Origin: Micromonospora carbonacea
GTDB lineage: Bacteria > Actinomycetota > Actinomycetes > Mycobacteriales > Micromonosporaceae
NCBI RefSeq assembly: GCF_014205165.1
Contig: NZ_JACHMZ010000001.1
Span: forward strand, 4,074,501-4,138,500
Reading direction: 5' to 3'
DNA length: 64,000 nucleotides
A model generated the notes under the pieces. The model had not been told where the DNA came from. It saw nothing but the letters and a program-made list of their open reading frames with translations, and did not search any database. Positions 35,435 through 45,269 of the stretch are shown here, in pieces. Positions within the stretch are counted from its first letter, which is position 1. The number at the start of each line of letters is the position of its first letter. Both the position numbers and the translations under genes were made by a program.

Positions 35435-36157
35435 TCAGGCGTCCGTCGCCTGGACGGCGAGCACCCGCCGCAGCCACGCCTCGGAGGTGTTGACGTGCAT
35501 CAGCGCGCTGGCCTGGGCCAGCAACTGGTCACCCGCGCGCAGCGCGAGGTAGATCGCGTGGTGCTCGTCGATCGTCTGGTGCGCCGAGTTGCCCTCGATC
35601 AACCCGCGCCACACCCGCGCCCGCACCGTACGGCTGGACAGCCCGTCCAGCAGCGAGGTGAGCGTCTCGTTGCCGGTCGCGGCGACGACGGTGTGGTGGA
35701 AGGCGGTGTCGAACCGGATCAGCTTCTCCGCGTCGTCGGCCGCCGCCCGCATCTCCTCCAGGATCCGGCTGAGCCCGTCGAGGTCGGCGTCGGTCATCCG
35801 CAGCGCCGCCAGGCCGGTCGCCACCGGCTCCAGCATCCGGCGCACCTCCATCACCTCCAGCAGGGTGTCGTCGCGCAGCAGCTCCACCGCGACGCCCAGG
35901 CCCTCCAGCAGCAGCCGGGGGGCGAGGCTGGTGACGTACGTCCCGTCGCCCCGCCGCACGTCGAGCACCCGGGCCGATTCGAGCACCTTCACGGCCTCCC
36001 GCACCCCGCTGCGGGACAGCCCCATCTGCGCGGCCAGTTGCGGCTCCGGTGGCAGCCGCGCGCCCGGCGGCAGCTCGCCGCTCTGGATCATGCTGCGGAT
36101 CTTCGCGATCGCGTCGTCGGTCAGTGCCACCCCGGCCCCCTCAGCGCCCGCCGCCAT
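35435..36157 (-). CDS. FadR-family (FCD) GntR transcriptional regulator (second)
   Basis: This 240-residue protein has a winged helix (LAAQMGLSRSGVREAVKVLE, then RRGDGTYVTSLAPR) and an FCD domain with FDTAFHHTVVAATGNETL. The start at 36157 is one choice; a GTG at 36130 (VALTDDAIAKIR) would fit equally well. It lies between the GH59 and feruloyl esterase genes and may control either. It is not a close copy of the regulator at 31941. The ligand is unknown but probably a sugar acid, as for other FCD proteins. Confidence 0.85.
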   Translation of the reverse strand: MAAGAEGAGVALTDDAIAKIRSMIQSGELPPGARLPPEPQLAAQMGLSRSGVREAVKVLESARVLDVRRGDGTYVTSLAPRLLLEGLGVAVELLRDDTLLEVMEVRRMLEPVATGLAALRMTDADLDGLSRILEEMRAAADDAEKLIRFDTAFHHTVVAATGNETLTSLLDGLSSRTVRARVWRGLIEGNSAHQTIDEHHAIYLALRAGDQLLAQASALMHVNTSEAWLRRVLAVQATDA

Positions 36158-36348
36158 ACGCCGACGGCACGGGACCCGGCACCCACGCCCCGCGGATGCC
36201 GGCAGCACCCCACTATAGGAGACGTCACATGTTTGCCTCCCGGCGCGGACACGGCCGACGCCGCGCCGGGAGCACGACGCGCCCCGGGGCGACGGACCAG
36301 GTGCGTCCGCCGCCCCGGAGCCGGGGTACGCCTGCCGCCGTCCGGCGG

Positions 36349-37638
36349 TCAGGAGGCCGTGCAGGTGGGGGTCTGGGTGGGCGCGGTGCCGTTGCCCTGG
36401 AACCCGAACTCGGTCACCTGACCGGCGGCGAGCTGACCGTTGTAGTCCACGTTAGCGAACCGCACCGTCCCCGAACTACCACTGGCCGTCGCCGACCACG
36501 TACCCGTGACACTCGTACCACCCGGCAACGTCACACTCACGTTCCAACCCCGGGTACCACCAGAACCAGCGGTCACCTTCACCGTGGCCACGAAACCACC
36601 CGTCCACGAATTCGCCGACACCGTCGCCGAACACCCGGCCCCACCCGGCGGCGGAGTCGTCGGGTTCGGCGGAGTGGTGGTGGGGTTCGGCGGCGGAGTC
36701 GTGGGGTTCGGGGTGCCCTGGAACTGGGCGAAGAAGCGCCAGATCTCGACCTTGGTCCAGGTGGTGACGCCGCTCTCGGCGTACGTGCCGTCGACGGGGC
36801 CCGGCATGTGGCCGTTGTCGAACGCGGCCCACTGCACCGGGTACCCGGCCCGGCAGCCCGAGTACGCGGTGGTGATGTGCGTCCTGCTGCCCGGGGCCGG
36901 CTCGCGCGGGCTCTGGGCGGTGCAGCCGTTGTTGCGCACGAACGTGTCGCGCAGCGCACGGCCCTGGGAGATGTTCAGGACGGTGTCGCTGATGCCGTGC
37001 AGCCCGAAGTACGCGATGGGCTGGGTGCCGCCGCTGCATCCGCTGATCTGCGCGCCGCTGATGACCGCGACCGCCCGGAACACCGTGGCGCGGGCGCAGG
37101 CGAGGGCGTAGCTCATGCCACCGCCCCAGCTGAAGCCGAGGGCGAAACGCTGGGTGGTGTCGACGCAGAGGTCGCCCTCGATGCGGCGGAGCATGTCGTC
37201 GACGAAGGTGACGTCCTCGCCGCCGGCGTTGCCCCACCCGTTGCCGAGGCCCTGGGGAGCGACCAGGATGGCGGTGTTGTTCGACTGCTCCAGTTGGCCG
37301 TAGTAGGACCAGGCGGCCCCGCTGGTGCCGCCGTTGTCGATCTCGGTGGCGGTGCCGCCCCGCCAGTGGAACGCGAAGATCAACCGGTACTGGTTGTTGT
37401 TGTTGTAGTTGTTGGGCATCCGCAGGATGAAGCTCCGGCTCTTGCCGTTGCTCTGGATCGTGTGGGTGCCGCTGCGCAGCGTCGGGGCCTTGCCGCAGCC
37501 TGCGGTCGCCGCGGCGGCGCCCACGTCGGCAACCGTCTCGACGGCGCCGAGGCCACCGTTCAGCGTGACGCCACCCGCCGTCACGACGAGGAGGGCCGCC
37601 AGCGCGATGGGGCCGGAGAAGAACCTGTTTCTGGACAT
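36349..37638 (-). CDS. Secreted feruloyl esterase-like CE1 enzyme with C-terminal CBM2
   Basis: This 429-residue protein has a signal peptide (about 1-40). An alpha/beta hydrolase domain (about 45-310) carries the nucleophile elbow GFSWGGGM (Ser about residue 170) and a C-terminal His in FDNGHMPG, resembling LpqC/feruloyl esterase C. A Pro/Thr/Asn linker and a CBM2 domain (about 340-429) with the conserved Trp residues of cellulose/xylan binders follow. It should release ferulic acid from arabinoxylan. The CBM2 part is almost base-for-base the same as in the next two genes. It is third in a minus-strand block after the GH10 xylanase and the acetyl xylan esterase. Confidence 0.85.
   Translation of the reverse strand: MSRNRFFSGPIALAALLVVTAGGVTLNGGLGAVETVADVGAAAATAGCGKAPTLRSGTHTIQSNGKSRSFILRMPNNYNNNNQYRLIFAFHWRGGTATEIDNGGTSGAAWSYYGQLEQSNNTAILVAPQGLGNGWGNAGGEDVTFVDDMLRRIEGDLCVDTTQRFALGFSWGGGMSYALACARATVFRAVAVISGAQISGCSGGTQPIAYFGLHGISDTVLNISQGRALRDTFVRNNGCTAQSPREPAPGSRTHITTAYSGCRAGYPVQWAAFDNGHMPGPVDGTYAESGVTTWTKVEIWRFFAQFQGTPNPTTPPPNPTTTPPNPTTPPPGGAGCSATVSANSWTGGFVATVKVTAGSGGTRGWNVSVTLPGGTSVTGTWSATASGSSGTVRFANVDYNGQLAAGQVTEFGFQGNGTAPTQTPTCTAS
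36359..36693 (-). repeat. CBM2 cassette copy A
   Basis: 335 bases match copy C (39143-39477) and the first 305 match copy B (37676-37980). The only difference I find is at about 36454, where A has A and B and C have G. The cassette includes part of the linker in A and C. Confidence 0.92.
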
Positions 37639-37665
37639 GTCGCTCTCTTCTGTGTACGCGTAGCG

Positions 37666-38994
37666 TCAACTGGCGGTGCAGGTGGGGGTCTGGGTGGGCG
37701 CGGTGCCGTTGCCCTGGAACCCGAACTCGGTCACCTGACCGGCGGCGAGCTGACCGTTGTAGTCCACGTTGGCGAACCGCACCGTCCCCGAACTACCACT
37801 GGCCGTCGCCGACCACGTACCCGTGACACTCGTACCACCCGGCAACGTCACACTCACGTTCCAACCCCGGGTACCACCAGAACCAGCGGTCACCTTCACC
37901 GTGGCCACGAAACCACCCGTCCACGAATTCGCCGACACCGTCGCCGAACACCCGGCCCCACCCGGCGGCGGAGTCGTCGGAGGCGGGGTGGTCGGAGGCG
38001 GCGTGGTCGGGGGCGGGGTCGTCGGGGGCGGGGTCGTCGGGGGCGGGGTCGTCGGGGGCGGCGTGGTGGGGTTGGCCACGTCGAAGCCGAGGAAGCGGAT
38101 GGCCTGCGCGGTGTCGAACGGGATGGAGTGGCCGTAGCCCTGGAAGCTGATCGCCTCGACCGGCGGCGTGCCGCCGGTGCCGCCGTAGCGGGTGCGGGTG
38201 GCGCTGGTCTGCGGGTAGTCGGTGGAAACGGGGGTCTGGGACACCCCGAGCACGTTGGTCCACTGCTTGATCTGCTCGCCGAAGTTGACGTAGCTCAGCG
38301 TGGTGTCCGTGGTGCCGTGCCAGATCTGCATGCGGGGACGCCTGCCGGTGTAGCCGGGGTAGGCGTTGCGCACCAGGTCACCCCACTGCTGCGGGGTCTT
38401 GACGATCCGTCCGCCGGAGCACTCGCTGTTCCACTCCGAGCCGTTCGTGGTGGCGAAGCAGCCGAAGGGCACGCCGGAGGAGCTCACCCCGGCGTGGAAC
38501 ACGTCCGGGTAGAGGCCGGCCATCACGTTGGTCATCATGGCGCCGGACGAGAACCCGAGGACGCCGATGCGGTTCGCGTCGACCGGGTAGCGGGCCCGGA
38601 CGTAGTCGATCATGGACTTGAGGCCCACCGGGTCGCTGCCGCCGTCACGCCGCAGGGCCTGCGGGGAGGAGACGTCCCAGCACTTGCTGCTGCGGGTCAC
38701 CGACGGGTAGATCACGATGTAGCCGTAGCGGTCGGCGAGGGAGCTGAGCTGGTAGCCGGTGTGCAGCGCCGGGCCGCTGCCGGTGCAGTAGTGCAGGGCC
38801 AGCAGCAGCGGGGGCCGGGCCGCCACCCGGTCCGGCACGTACAGGTGCATCTGAAGGTTGGTCGGGTTGGTGCCGAAGTTGGTCACCTGGGTGAGCGTCG
38901 CGGCCGACGCCGGGGGGGCGGCGCTGATCACGGCCGTCGTCGTCGCCAGGGCCGTCGCCAGCGCGACCGCCAGCAGGGCGATCCTTCGTTTCAT
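37666..38994 (-). CDS. Secreted acetyl xylan esterase-like CE1 (PHB-depolymerase family) with CBM2
   Basis: This 442-residue protein has a signal peptide ending near APPASAATL. An esterase domain (about 35-310) carries GFSSGAM (Ser about residue 160), MQIWHGTTDTTL and a terminal His in FQGYGHSIP. A long PTTPP linker and a C-terminal CBM2 follow. AAGGA precedes the ATG at 38994. It should deacetylate xylan for the GH10 enzyme encoded 139 bases upstream. It is a paralogue of the esterase at 43607, with matching layout and many shared motifs (KTPQQWGDLVRNAYPGY against RTPQQWGDAVRQQAYPGY), but the two carry different CBM2 domains. Confidence 0.86.
   Translation of the reverse strand: MKRRIALLAVALATALATTTAVISAAPPASAATLTQVTNFGTNPTNLQMHLYVPDRVAARPPLLLALHYCTGSGPALHTGYQLSSLADRYGYIVIYPSVTRSSKCWDVSSPQALRRDGGSDPVGLKSMIDYVRARYPVDANRIGVLGFSSGAMMTNVMAGLYPDVFHAGVSSSGVPFGCFATTNGSEWNSECSGGRIVKTPQQWGDLVRNAYPGYTGRRPRMQIWHGTTDTTLSYVNFGEQIKQWTNVLGVSQTPVSTDYPQTSATRTRYGGTGGTPPVEAISFQGYGHSIPFDTAQAIRFLGFDVANPTTPPPTTPPPTTPPPTTPPPTTPPPTTPPPTTPPPGGAGCSATVSANSWTGGFVATVKVTAGSGGTRGWNVSVTLPGGTSVTGTWSATASGSSGTVRFANVDYNGQLAAGQVTEFGFQGNGTAPTQTPTCTAS
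37676..37980 (-). repeat. CBM2 cassette copy B
   Basis: 305 bases are identical to copy C and differ at one base from copy A. After 37980 it turns into a GGCGGNGTNGT linker repeat coding for PTTPP units, unlike A and C. Confidence 0.92.
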
Positions 38995-39088
38995 CGGCGC
39001 TTCCTTCATGGTGGGTGGGGTGCGGCGGCGGGCGGTGCCCGGCCCCGTCAGGCCGTGCGGCGGTCGACGGGCCGGCCGGACGAGGGGT

Positions 39089-39126
39089 CGTCGGCCCGAC
39101 CCGGGGTGCTCCGGGTCGGGCCGACG
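39089..39126 (-). terminator. Terminator downstream of the GH10 xylanase
   Basis: A 16-bp perfect stem (39089-39104 pairs with 39111-39126) with a 6-base loop begins 7 bases after the xylanase stop (39133). It suggests that the acetyl xylan esterase has its own promoter. Confidence 0.8.
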
Positions 39127-39132
39127 GGCGGA

Positions 39133-40884
<1,752 letters not shown>

Positions 40885-41745
40885 GTGGTCGGTCGTCGAC
40901 GGCGCGCCCTGCGCCGGGCCCTGGCGGCCGTGCTCCTGGCCGGCGCCGCCTCGGTGCCCGCCGTGCCGTCGGCGTCCCCCGCCACGACCACGACGCTGCG
41001 GGTTCTCCAGCTCAACCTCTGCAACAGCGGCCGGGCCGGCTGCTACACCGGCCGGGCGGTGCCCCGGGCCGCCGAGGTGATCCGGGCCGAGGCCCCGCAG
41101 GTGGTGACCCTGAACGAGATCTGCCAGGGCGACGTGCCCGCACTCGGGCGGGTGTTCGGGCGGGTCCACCGCGGCGGCCCGGTGGTGGCGGAGTTCAGGG
41201 CCGCCGACGACCGTCCGAGCGGCGGCGTCACCCGGTGCCGCGACGGCCAGCCGTACGGCATCGGCCTGCTGGTGCGGCTCCCCACGCCCGACCAGAGGCA
41301 CCTGGTGCACAGCGGGACCTACCCGGTGCAGGACCCCGCGGACCCGGAGCTGCGGGCCTGGCTCTGCGTCCACGTCCCCGACGTCGTCAACGCCTGCACC
41401 ACGCACCTGGCGGCGTTCAGCGCCGGCACGGCGCTGGCGCAGTGCGGCCACCTGTTCGACACGGTCGTGCCGGCGGTGCTCGGCCGCGCCGGGTACGCGC
41501 CGACGGTGCTGGGCGGCGACCTCAACCTCCGCGTCGGCGGCTCACCCGACCTGCGGTCGTGCGTGCCGCCGGACCGTCCCCGCGTCGACGACGGCGCGGT
41601 GCAGCAGATCGTCGCCACCCCGGGCGTCACCGTCGACGCCGGCCGGTCGGTGAGCATGCGCGACGCGACCGACCACCCGGGGCTGCTGGCCACGCTCACG
41701 ATCGACCACGGCCGTCCGGCCCCGGTCAGGAGACAGCGGCCCTGA
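40885..41745 (+). CDS. Secreted endonuclease/exonuclease/phosphatase-family protein
   Basis: This 286-residue protein has a signal peptide ending near PSASPAT. The EEP fold motifs are LRVLQLNLCN (Asn), VVTLNEICQGD (Glu), TVLGGDLNLR (Asp/Asn) and a terminal DHPGLLATL (Asp-His). These are the metal and catalytic residues of DNase I-like enzymes. Six or more Cys suggest disulfides in an exported protein. It probably degrades extracellular nucleic acid or a phosphodiester substrate. The GTG at 40885 was taken as start. Its last 20 bases overlap the convergent DUF1801 gene. Confidence 0.8.
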   Translation: MVGRRRRALRRALAAVLLAGAASVPAVPSASPATTTTLRVLQLNLCNSGRAGCYTGRAVPRAAEVIRAEAPQVVTLNEICQGDVPALGRVFGRVHRGGPVVAEFRAADDRPSGGVTRCRDGQPYGIGLLVRLPTPDQRHLVHSGTYPVQDPADPELRAWLCVHVPDVVNACTTHLAAFSAGTALAQCGHLFDTVVPAVLGRAGYAPTVLGGDLNLRVGGSPDLRSCVPPDRPRVDDGAVQQIVATPGVTVDAGRSVSMRDATDHPGLLATLTIDHGRPAPVRRQRP

Positions 41746-42175
41746 CCAGCTCGACGACCTTCCGCTCGACGGCGGGGCTCCACGCCCGCAGCGCGTACGC
41801 CACCGGCCACAGGTCGCCGTCGTCGAGGTTGGCCGCATCCTGGAAACCGAGGGTCGAGTAGCGGTAGTTGAACTTGCCCGAGTCCTGGAAGAAGACGACG
41901 ATCTTGCCGTTCGCGTCGGCGTAGGCGGGCATCCCGTACCAGGTCTTGGCCGACAGCTGCGGGGCGGCGGCGGTCACCGCCACGTGCACCCGCTCGGCGA
42001 GCGCGCGGTCCTCCGGCGCCATCTGCGCGATCCGGTCGAGGACCGCCTGGATCCCGTCGGCCCTCTTGGCGCCCTTCCTGCCCTCGGCGCGCAGCTCGGC
42101 GGCGCGCTCCTTCATCGCGGCCCGCTCCTCGGGGGTGAAGCCGTCGGACCCGGTCGTGGACTCGCTGGCGGACAT
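41726..42175 (-). CDS. DUF1801-family protein (YdhG-like)
   Basis: This 149-residue cytoplasmic protein has a charged N-terminal helix and a DUF1801 core (KTWYGMPAYADANGKIVVFF, then FNYRYSTLGFQDAANLDDGD). The family has a compact fold like the iron chaperone frataxin, and its role is unclear. The start at 42175 is followed by MSASES; no strong ribosome site is seen. The 3' end overlaps the nuclease-like gene on the opposite strand by 20 bases. Confidence 0.8.
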   Translation of the reverse strand: MSASESTTGSDGFTPEERAAMKERAAELRAEGRKGAKRADGIQAVLDRIAQMAPEDRALAERVHVAVTAAAPQLSAKTWYGMPAYADANGKIVVFFQDSGKFNYRYSTLGFQDAANLDDGDLWPVAYALRAWSPAVERKVVELVRAAVS

Positions 42176-42331
42176 GCGGGGCTCCCTTGCACCGTTCAGG
42201 GCCGGCGGAGTGCCGGTCACCTGGCAAAAGGCTAGGCCCGACGGCGTGGCCGTGCTTCTCGATTCCTGATCGTTGCGCCGGGGCCGGTCGGCGGCCGGCG
42301 GCCCGGCGCGTCCCACCGGCGGGCGGGGAGG

Positions 42332-43303
42332 TCAGGACACGGGCGCGGCGGCGCCGCACACGCCGGCGAGGAGATCGGCGGTGGTGTGGGCCGCGACGCC
42401 GGGCTGCGCGCCGTCGGCGAACCGCGCGACCACGGCCCGGACGTGCCGCTCGGCGGGCTCGGCGAGGCCGTCGTAGACGGCCGCGAACAACTCCCGGGCC
42501 CGCTGCCTCGGCCACCCCTGCGGCAGGAGGTCCAGCGGCAGCTGCGGATCGAGGGTGGGAAAGCGCCGGTAGGTGTCCATCACCTCGGTGCGTGCCCGCA
42601 CCGCCACCGGGCCGTCGAGCCGTCCGGAGCGCACCCGGGGCAGCAGCGGCGTCCACCGGCGTAGGAACGCCTCGTAGTGCCGGCTGATCGCGTCCACGTC
42701 CCAGGCGTCGACGGGGGCGCGGTGGCTGATCGCGTCGAGGGCGGCCTGCCGGCCCCGGAACACCGTGACGGCACCGGGGGTGAGCTCGGCGAGCTGCGCC
42801 CGCGCCTTGGGCGTCAGCTCGTGCGGCGAGATCCACAGGCCGTCGTACAGGGGCGCGTAGCCGAGCCAGCGGAGCCGACCGCGCAGGGCCCGCCGCTGCG
42901 CGCTGCGCTCCTGCGGCAGGGAGAAGGCGACGATCGTCCAGCACCCGTCCCACGGCACCGCCGTGGCGGTGGACGCCACGATCCAGCTCCCCCCGGCCGC
43001 GAGGCTGGCGGCGGCGGCGCGGCTGAGCCGGTAGGCGCTGCGCCGGCCCTGGCGGCTGCCCTCCAGCACGCCCCGGCGGGCCAGCCGGCTGATCGCGGTC
43101 CGGGCACCGGCCGTGGACACCCCGGCCTCGGCGAGCAACGCGACGATGGCGGCGGACGGGAGCGCGGCCCGGGTCCGCAGCGTGTAGTCCGCCAGCAGGG
43201 TCACCGCGACGCCCTGGGGCGAGTTGCCGGACTGCCTCCGGGGCAGCCGCAGCGGGTGCTCGTCGTCCGGATAGATCTCCTCGATGCTGAACGGGCTTGC
43301 CAC
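42332..43303 (-). CDS. PaaX-like transcriptional regulator
   Basis: This 323-residue protein has a winged helix (LLAEAGVSTAGARTAISRLA, about residues 50-70) followed by the PaaX middle domain (WTIVAFSLPQERSAQRRALR) and C-terminal domain (FLRRWTPLLPRV; LDPQLPLDLLPQGWP). PaaX proteins repress aromatic-acid (phenylacetyl-CoA) or related catabolic genes. The GTG at 43303 has GGAG 7 bases upstream; the open frame extends further but without a better start. It is divergent from the esterase at 43607. A role in sensing ferulate-type aromatics released by the esterases is speculative. Confidence 0.82.
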   Translation of the reverse strand: MASPFSIEEIYPDDEHPLRLPRRQSGNSPQGVAVTLLADYTLRTRAALPSAAIVALLAEAGVSTAGARTAISRLARRGVLEGSRQGRRSAYRLSRAAAASLAAGGSWIVASTATAVPWDGCWTIVAFSLPQERSAQRRALRGRLRWLGYAPLYDGLWISPHELTPKARAQLAELTPGAVTVFRGRQAALDAISHRAPVDAWDVDAISRHYEAFLRRWTPLLPRVRSGRLDGPVAVRARTEVMDTYRRFPTLDPQLPLDLLPQGWPRQRARELFAAVYDGLAEPAERHVRAVVARFADGAQPGVAAHTTADLLAGVCGAAAPVS

Positions 43304-43606
43304 AGGCGCTCCGGGCTCGAACTCGGGGACGGAACAACGACTGTAGACGGATCTCCGGCGACCCGGCGCGCCGTGGCGCGCCCGCCCCGGACCGGCCCGA
43401 CCGACGACCCAACGTGATCGAGGTGCATCGATTGACACTTGTGGGACCCGGGGGAACACTAAGTGCTACGCGATGCCCTACGGAGCCGGGCGGGCGGACG
43501 GAGCACACGCAAGGGGCGACACGCGATCCCGCGGGGCCGGGCATACCCCGACCGGACCGCGCGTGGCCCGACTTCAGCCTGCACAGGTGACCGAAGGAGT
43601 CGTCCC
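43304..43606. promoter_or_regulatory. Divergent gap between the PaaX-like and esterase genes
   Basis: This 303-base gap contains GGCGCGCC-gt-GGCGCGCC at 43365-43382, a tandem of two self-complementary octamers forming an 18-base hairpin. It also has a TTGACA at 43432-43437 that could be a -35 box for the esterase, although no good -10 follows at 17-18 bp. AAGGAG precedes the esterase GTG. No gene is evident. Confidence 0.4.
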
Positions 43607-44965
43607 GTGAGAATCAGAAGGAAACTGCTGCTCGGCCTGGCCACGACCCTGGTGGCGGCCGGCCTGGTGGCCCCGTCGTTCCAGCCCGCGTACGCGGCGT
43701 CGCTGGTCGAGGTGACCAGCTTCGGCAACAACCCGGGCCGGATGCGCATGCACATCTACGTGCCGGACAACCGCCCGGCCCGGCCGGCGACGGTGATCGC
43801 CATGCATGGCTGCGGCGGCTCGGGCCCGGCCTTCTATTCCGGCAGCGAGTTCGCACCCCTCGCCGACCGGTACGGGTTCATCGTGATCTACCCGACCGCG
43901 ACCCAGCAGGCCGGCTTCGGCAACTGCTTCGACACCTGGTCGGACGCCGCCAAGCGCCACGACGGCGGCAGCGACCCCGTGTCGCTCGTCTCGATGGTCC
44001 GCTACGCGCAGCAGCAGTACAACGCCGACCCCGAGCGGGTCTACGCCACCGGCAGCTCGTCCGGCGGCATGATGACCAACCACATGCTGGCCGTCTACCC
44101 CGAGGTGTTCAAGGCCGGGGCCGCGTTCATGGGGGTGCCCTACAACTGCTTCGCCGGCGCGGCGGACTACCCGCCCGGCAGCAGCCAGTGCACCGGCGGC
44201 AACATGAACCGCACCCCGCAGCAGTGGGGCGACGCGGTCCGCCAGCAGGCCTACCCCGGCTACTCCGGCCCACGCCCGCGCGTGCAGGTGTGGCACGGCA
44301 CCGCCGACACGCTCGTGCCGTACAGCCTGCTCCAGGAGTCGATCGAGCAGTGGACCAACGTGTTCGGCCTCAGCCAGACCCCCACGTCCACCGACACCCC
44401 GCAGGCCGGCTGGAACCGCCGCCGGTACGCCGACGGCAGCGGCACCGTGCAGGTCGAGGCGTACAGCATCCAGGGCGCCGGGCACAGCCTGCCCGCCGGC
44501 GGCATGGCCGCGGCCGCCATCGCCTTCTTCGGCCTGACCAGCACGCCCAGCCCCACCGTGACGCCCACCCCCACCACGACCCCCACCACCCCGCCCCCCA
44601 CGACCCCGCCGCCCACCACGCCGCCGCCCACCACGCCGCCGGCCTCCGGCGCCTGCCGCGTGACCGTCACCGTCAACGCCTGGAACACCGGGCTGACCGC
44701 CAACCTCACCATCACCAACACCGGCGTCAGCGCCGTCAACGGCTGGTCCCTGGCGTTCGGTCTGCCCGCCGGACAGGCCATCACCTCCGGCTGGAACGCC
44801 ACCTACTCCCCCACCTCCGGGCAGGTGACGGCCAGGAACCTCGCCTACAACGCAGCCATCCCCGCCAACGGATCGATCGACATCGGCTTCCAGGTCACCC
44901 ACAGCGGCAACGCCGCCAAGCCGACCTCGTTCGCCCTCAACGGCGCGTCCTGCACCGTCGCCTGA
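43607..44965 (+). CDS. Secreted CE1 esterase (PHB-depolymerase family) with C-terminal CBM2
   Basis: This 452-residue protein has a signal peptide ending near QPAYAASL. An esterase domain (about 30-310) carries MHGCGGSGP (oxyanion), GSSSGGM (Ser about 150), VQVWHGTADTLVP and IQGAGHSLP (His). A PTTPP linker and a CBM2 with conserved Trp residues (about 350-452) follow. It probably acts as acetyl xylan or feruloyl esterase and is a paralogue of the 37666 gene. Its CBM2 is clearly different from the three-copy cassette and uses normal C-ending codons. A hairpin terminator follows at 44975. Confidence 0.86.
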   Translation: MRIRRKLLLGLATTLVAAGLVAPSFQPAYAASLVEVTSFGNNPGRMRMHIYVPDNRPARPATVIAMHGCGGSGPAFYSGSEFAPLADRYGFIVIYPTATQQAGFGNCFDTWSDAAKRHDGGSDPVSLVSMVRYAQQQYNADPERVYATGSSSGGMMTNHMLAVYPEVFKAGAAFMGVPYNCFAGAADYPPGSSQCTGGNMNRTPQQWGDAVRQQAYPGYSGPRPRVQVWHGTADTLVPYSLLQESIEQWTNVFGLSQTPTSTDTPQAGWNRRRYADGSGTVQVEAYSIQGAGHSLPAGGMAAAAIAFFGLTSTPSPTVTPTPTTTPTTPPPTTPPPTTPPPTTPPASGACRVTVTVNAWNTGLTANLTITNTGVSAVNGWSLAFGLPAGQAITSGWNATYSPTSGQVTARNLAYNAAIPANGSIDIGFQVTHSGNAAKPTSFALNGASCTVA

Positions 44966-44974
44966 CGACGCCGA

Positions 44975-45014
44975 GCTCCGGGGACGGGCATGCGCCGGCG
45001 TGCCTCCCCGGAGC
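44975..45014 (+). terminator. Terminator after the CE1 esterase
   Basis: GCTCCGGGGA (44975-44984) pairs perfectly with TCCCCGGAGC (45005-45014), and the loop holds a second partial stem. It starts 10 bases past the esterase stop. The remaining sequence up to 45269 is the leader of the helicase gene, where I see no clear promoter. Confidence 0.65.
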
Positions 45015-45269
45015 ACCGGCGGGCGTCGCCGCCGTCCGCGCGAACCGGGCAGGTCCCGCCCTGTGCCATCTCCATCATATGGGTCGGTCAAGCCGCCCGA
45101 ATCGTCCTGGATACCGATCTTCCGTCCCTGGCCGACGCATAGTCTCGACCAGTCCGCGCCGGCCGCACGCGCCGGTTCGGGCGCGCAAGCCGCAACACCT
45201 CCGAGGAGACACGCACCGAGGGGGCACGCCGGCACCGCGCGGCGAGAAGCACCAGGGATCGGGGGCACC

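Noticed and set aside
36335..36348. CCGCCG-TC-CGGCGG hairpin right after the feruloyl esterase stop
   Set aside because: The stem is only 6 bp with a 2-base loop, too weak and too close to the stop to call a terminator.
37980..38075. Short tandem repeat resembling a minisatellite or CRISPR-like array
   Set aside because: It is the coding repeat for the PTTPP linker of the acetyl xylan esterase; unit length and context are those of a secreted-enzyme linker.
45180..45210. GCAAGCCGCAA segment upstream of the helicase as a rifamycin-associated element
   Set aside because: It resembles only part of the published motif as I remember it and lacks the full inverted repeat, so I did not annotate it.
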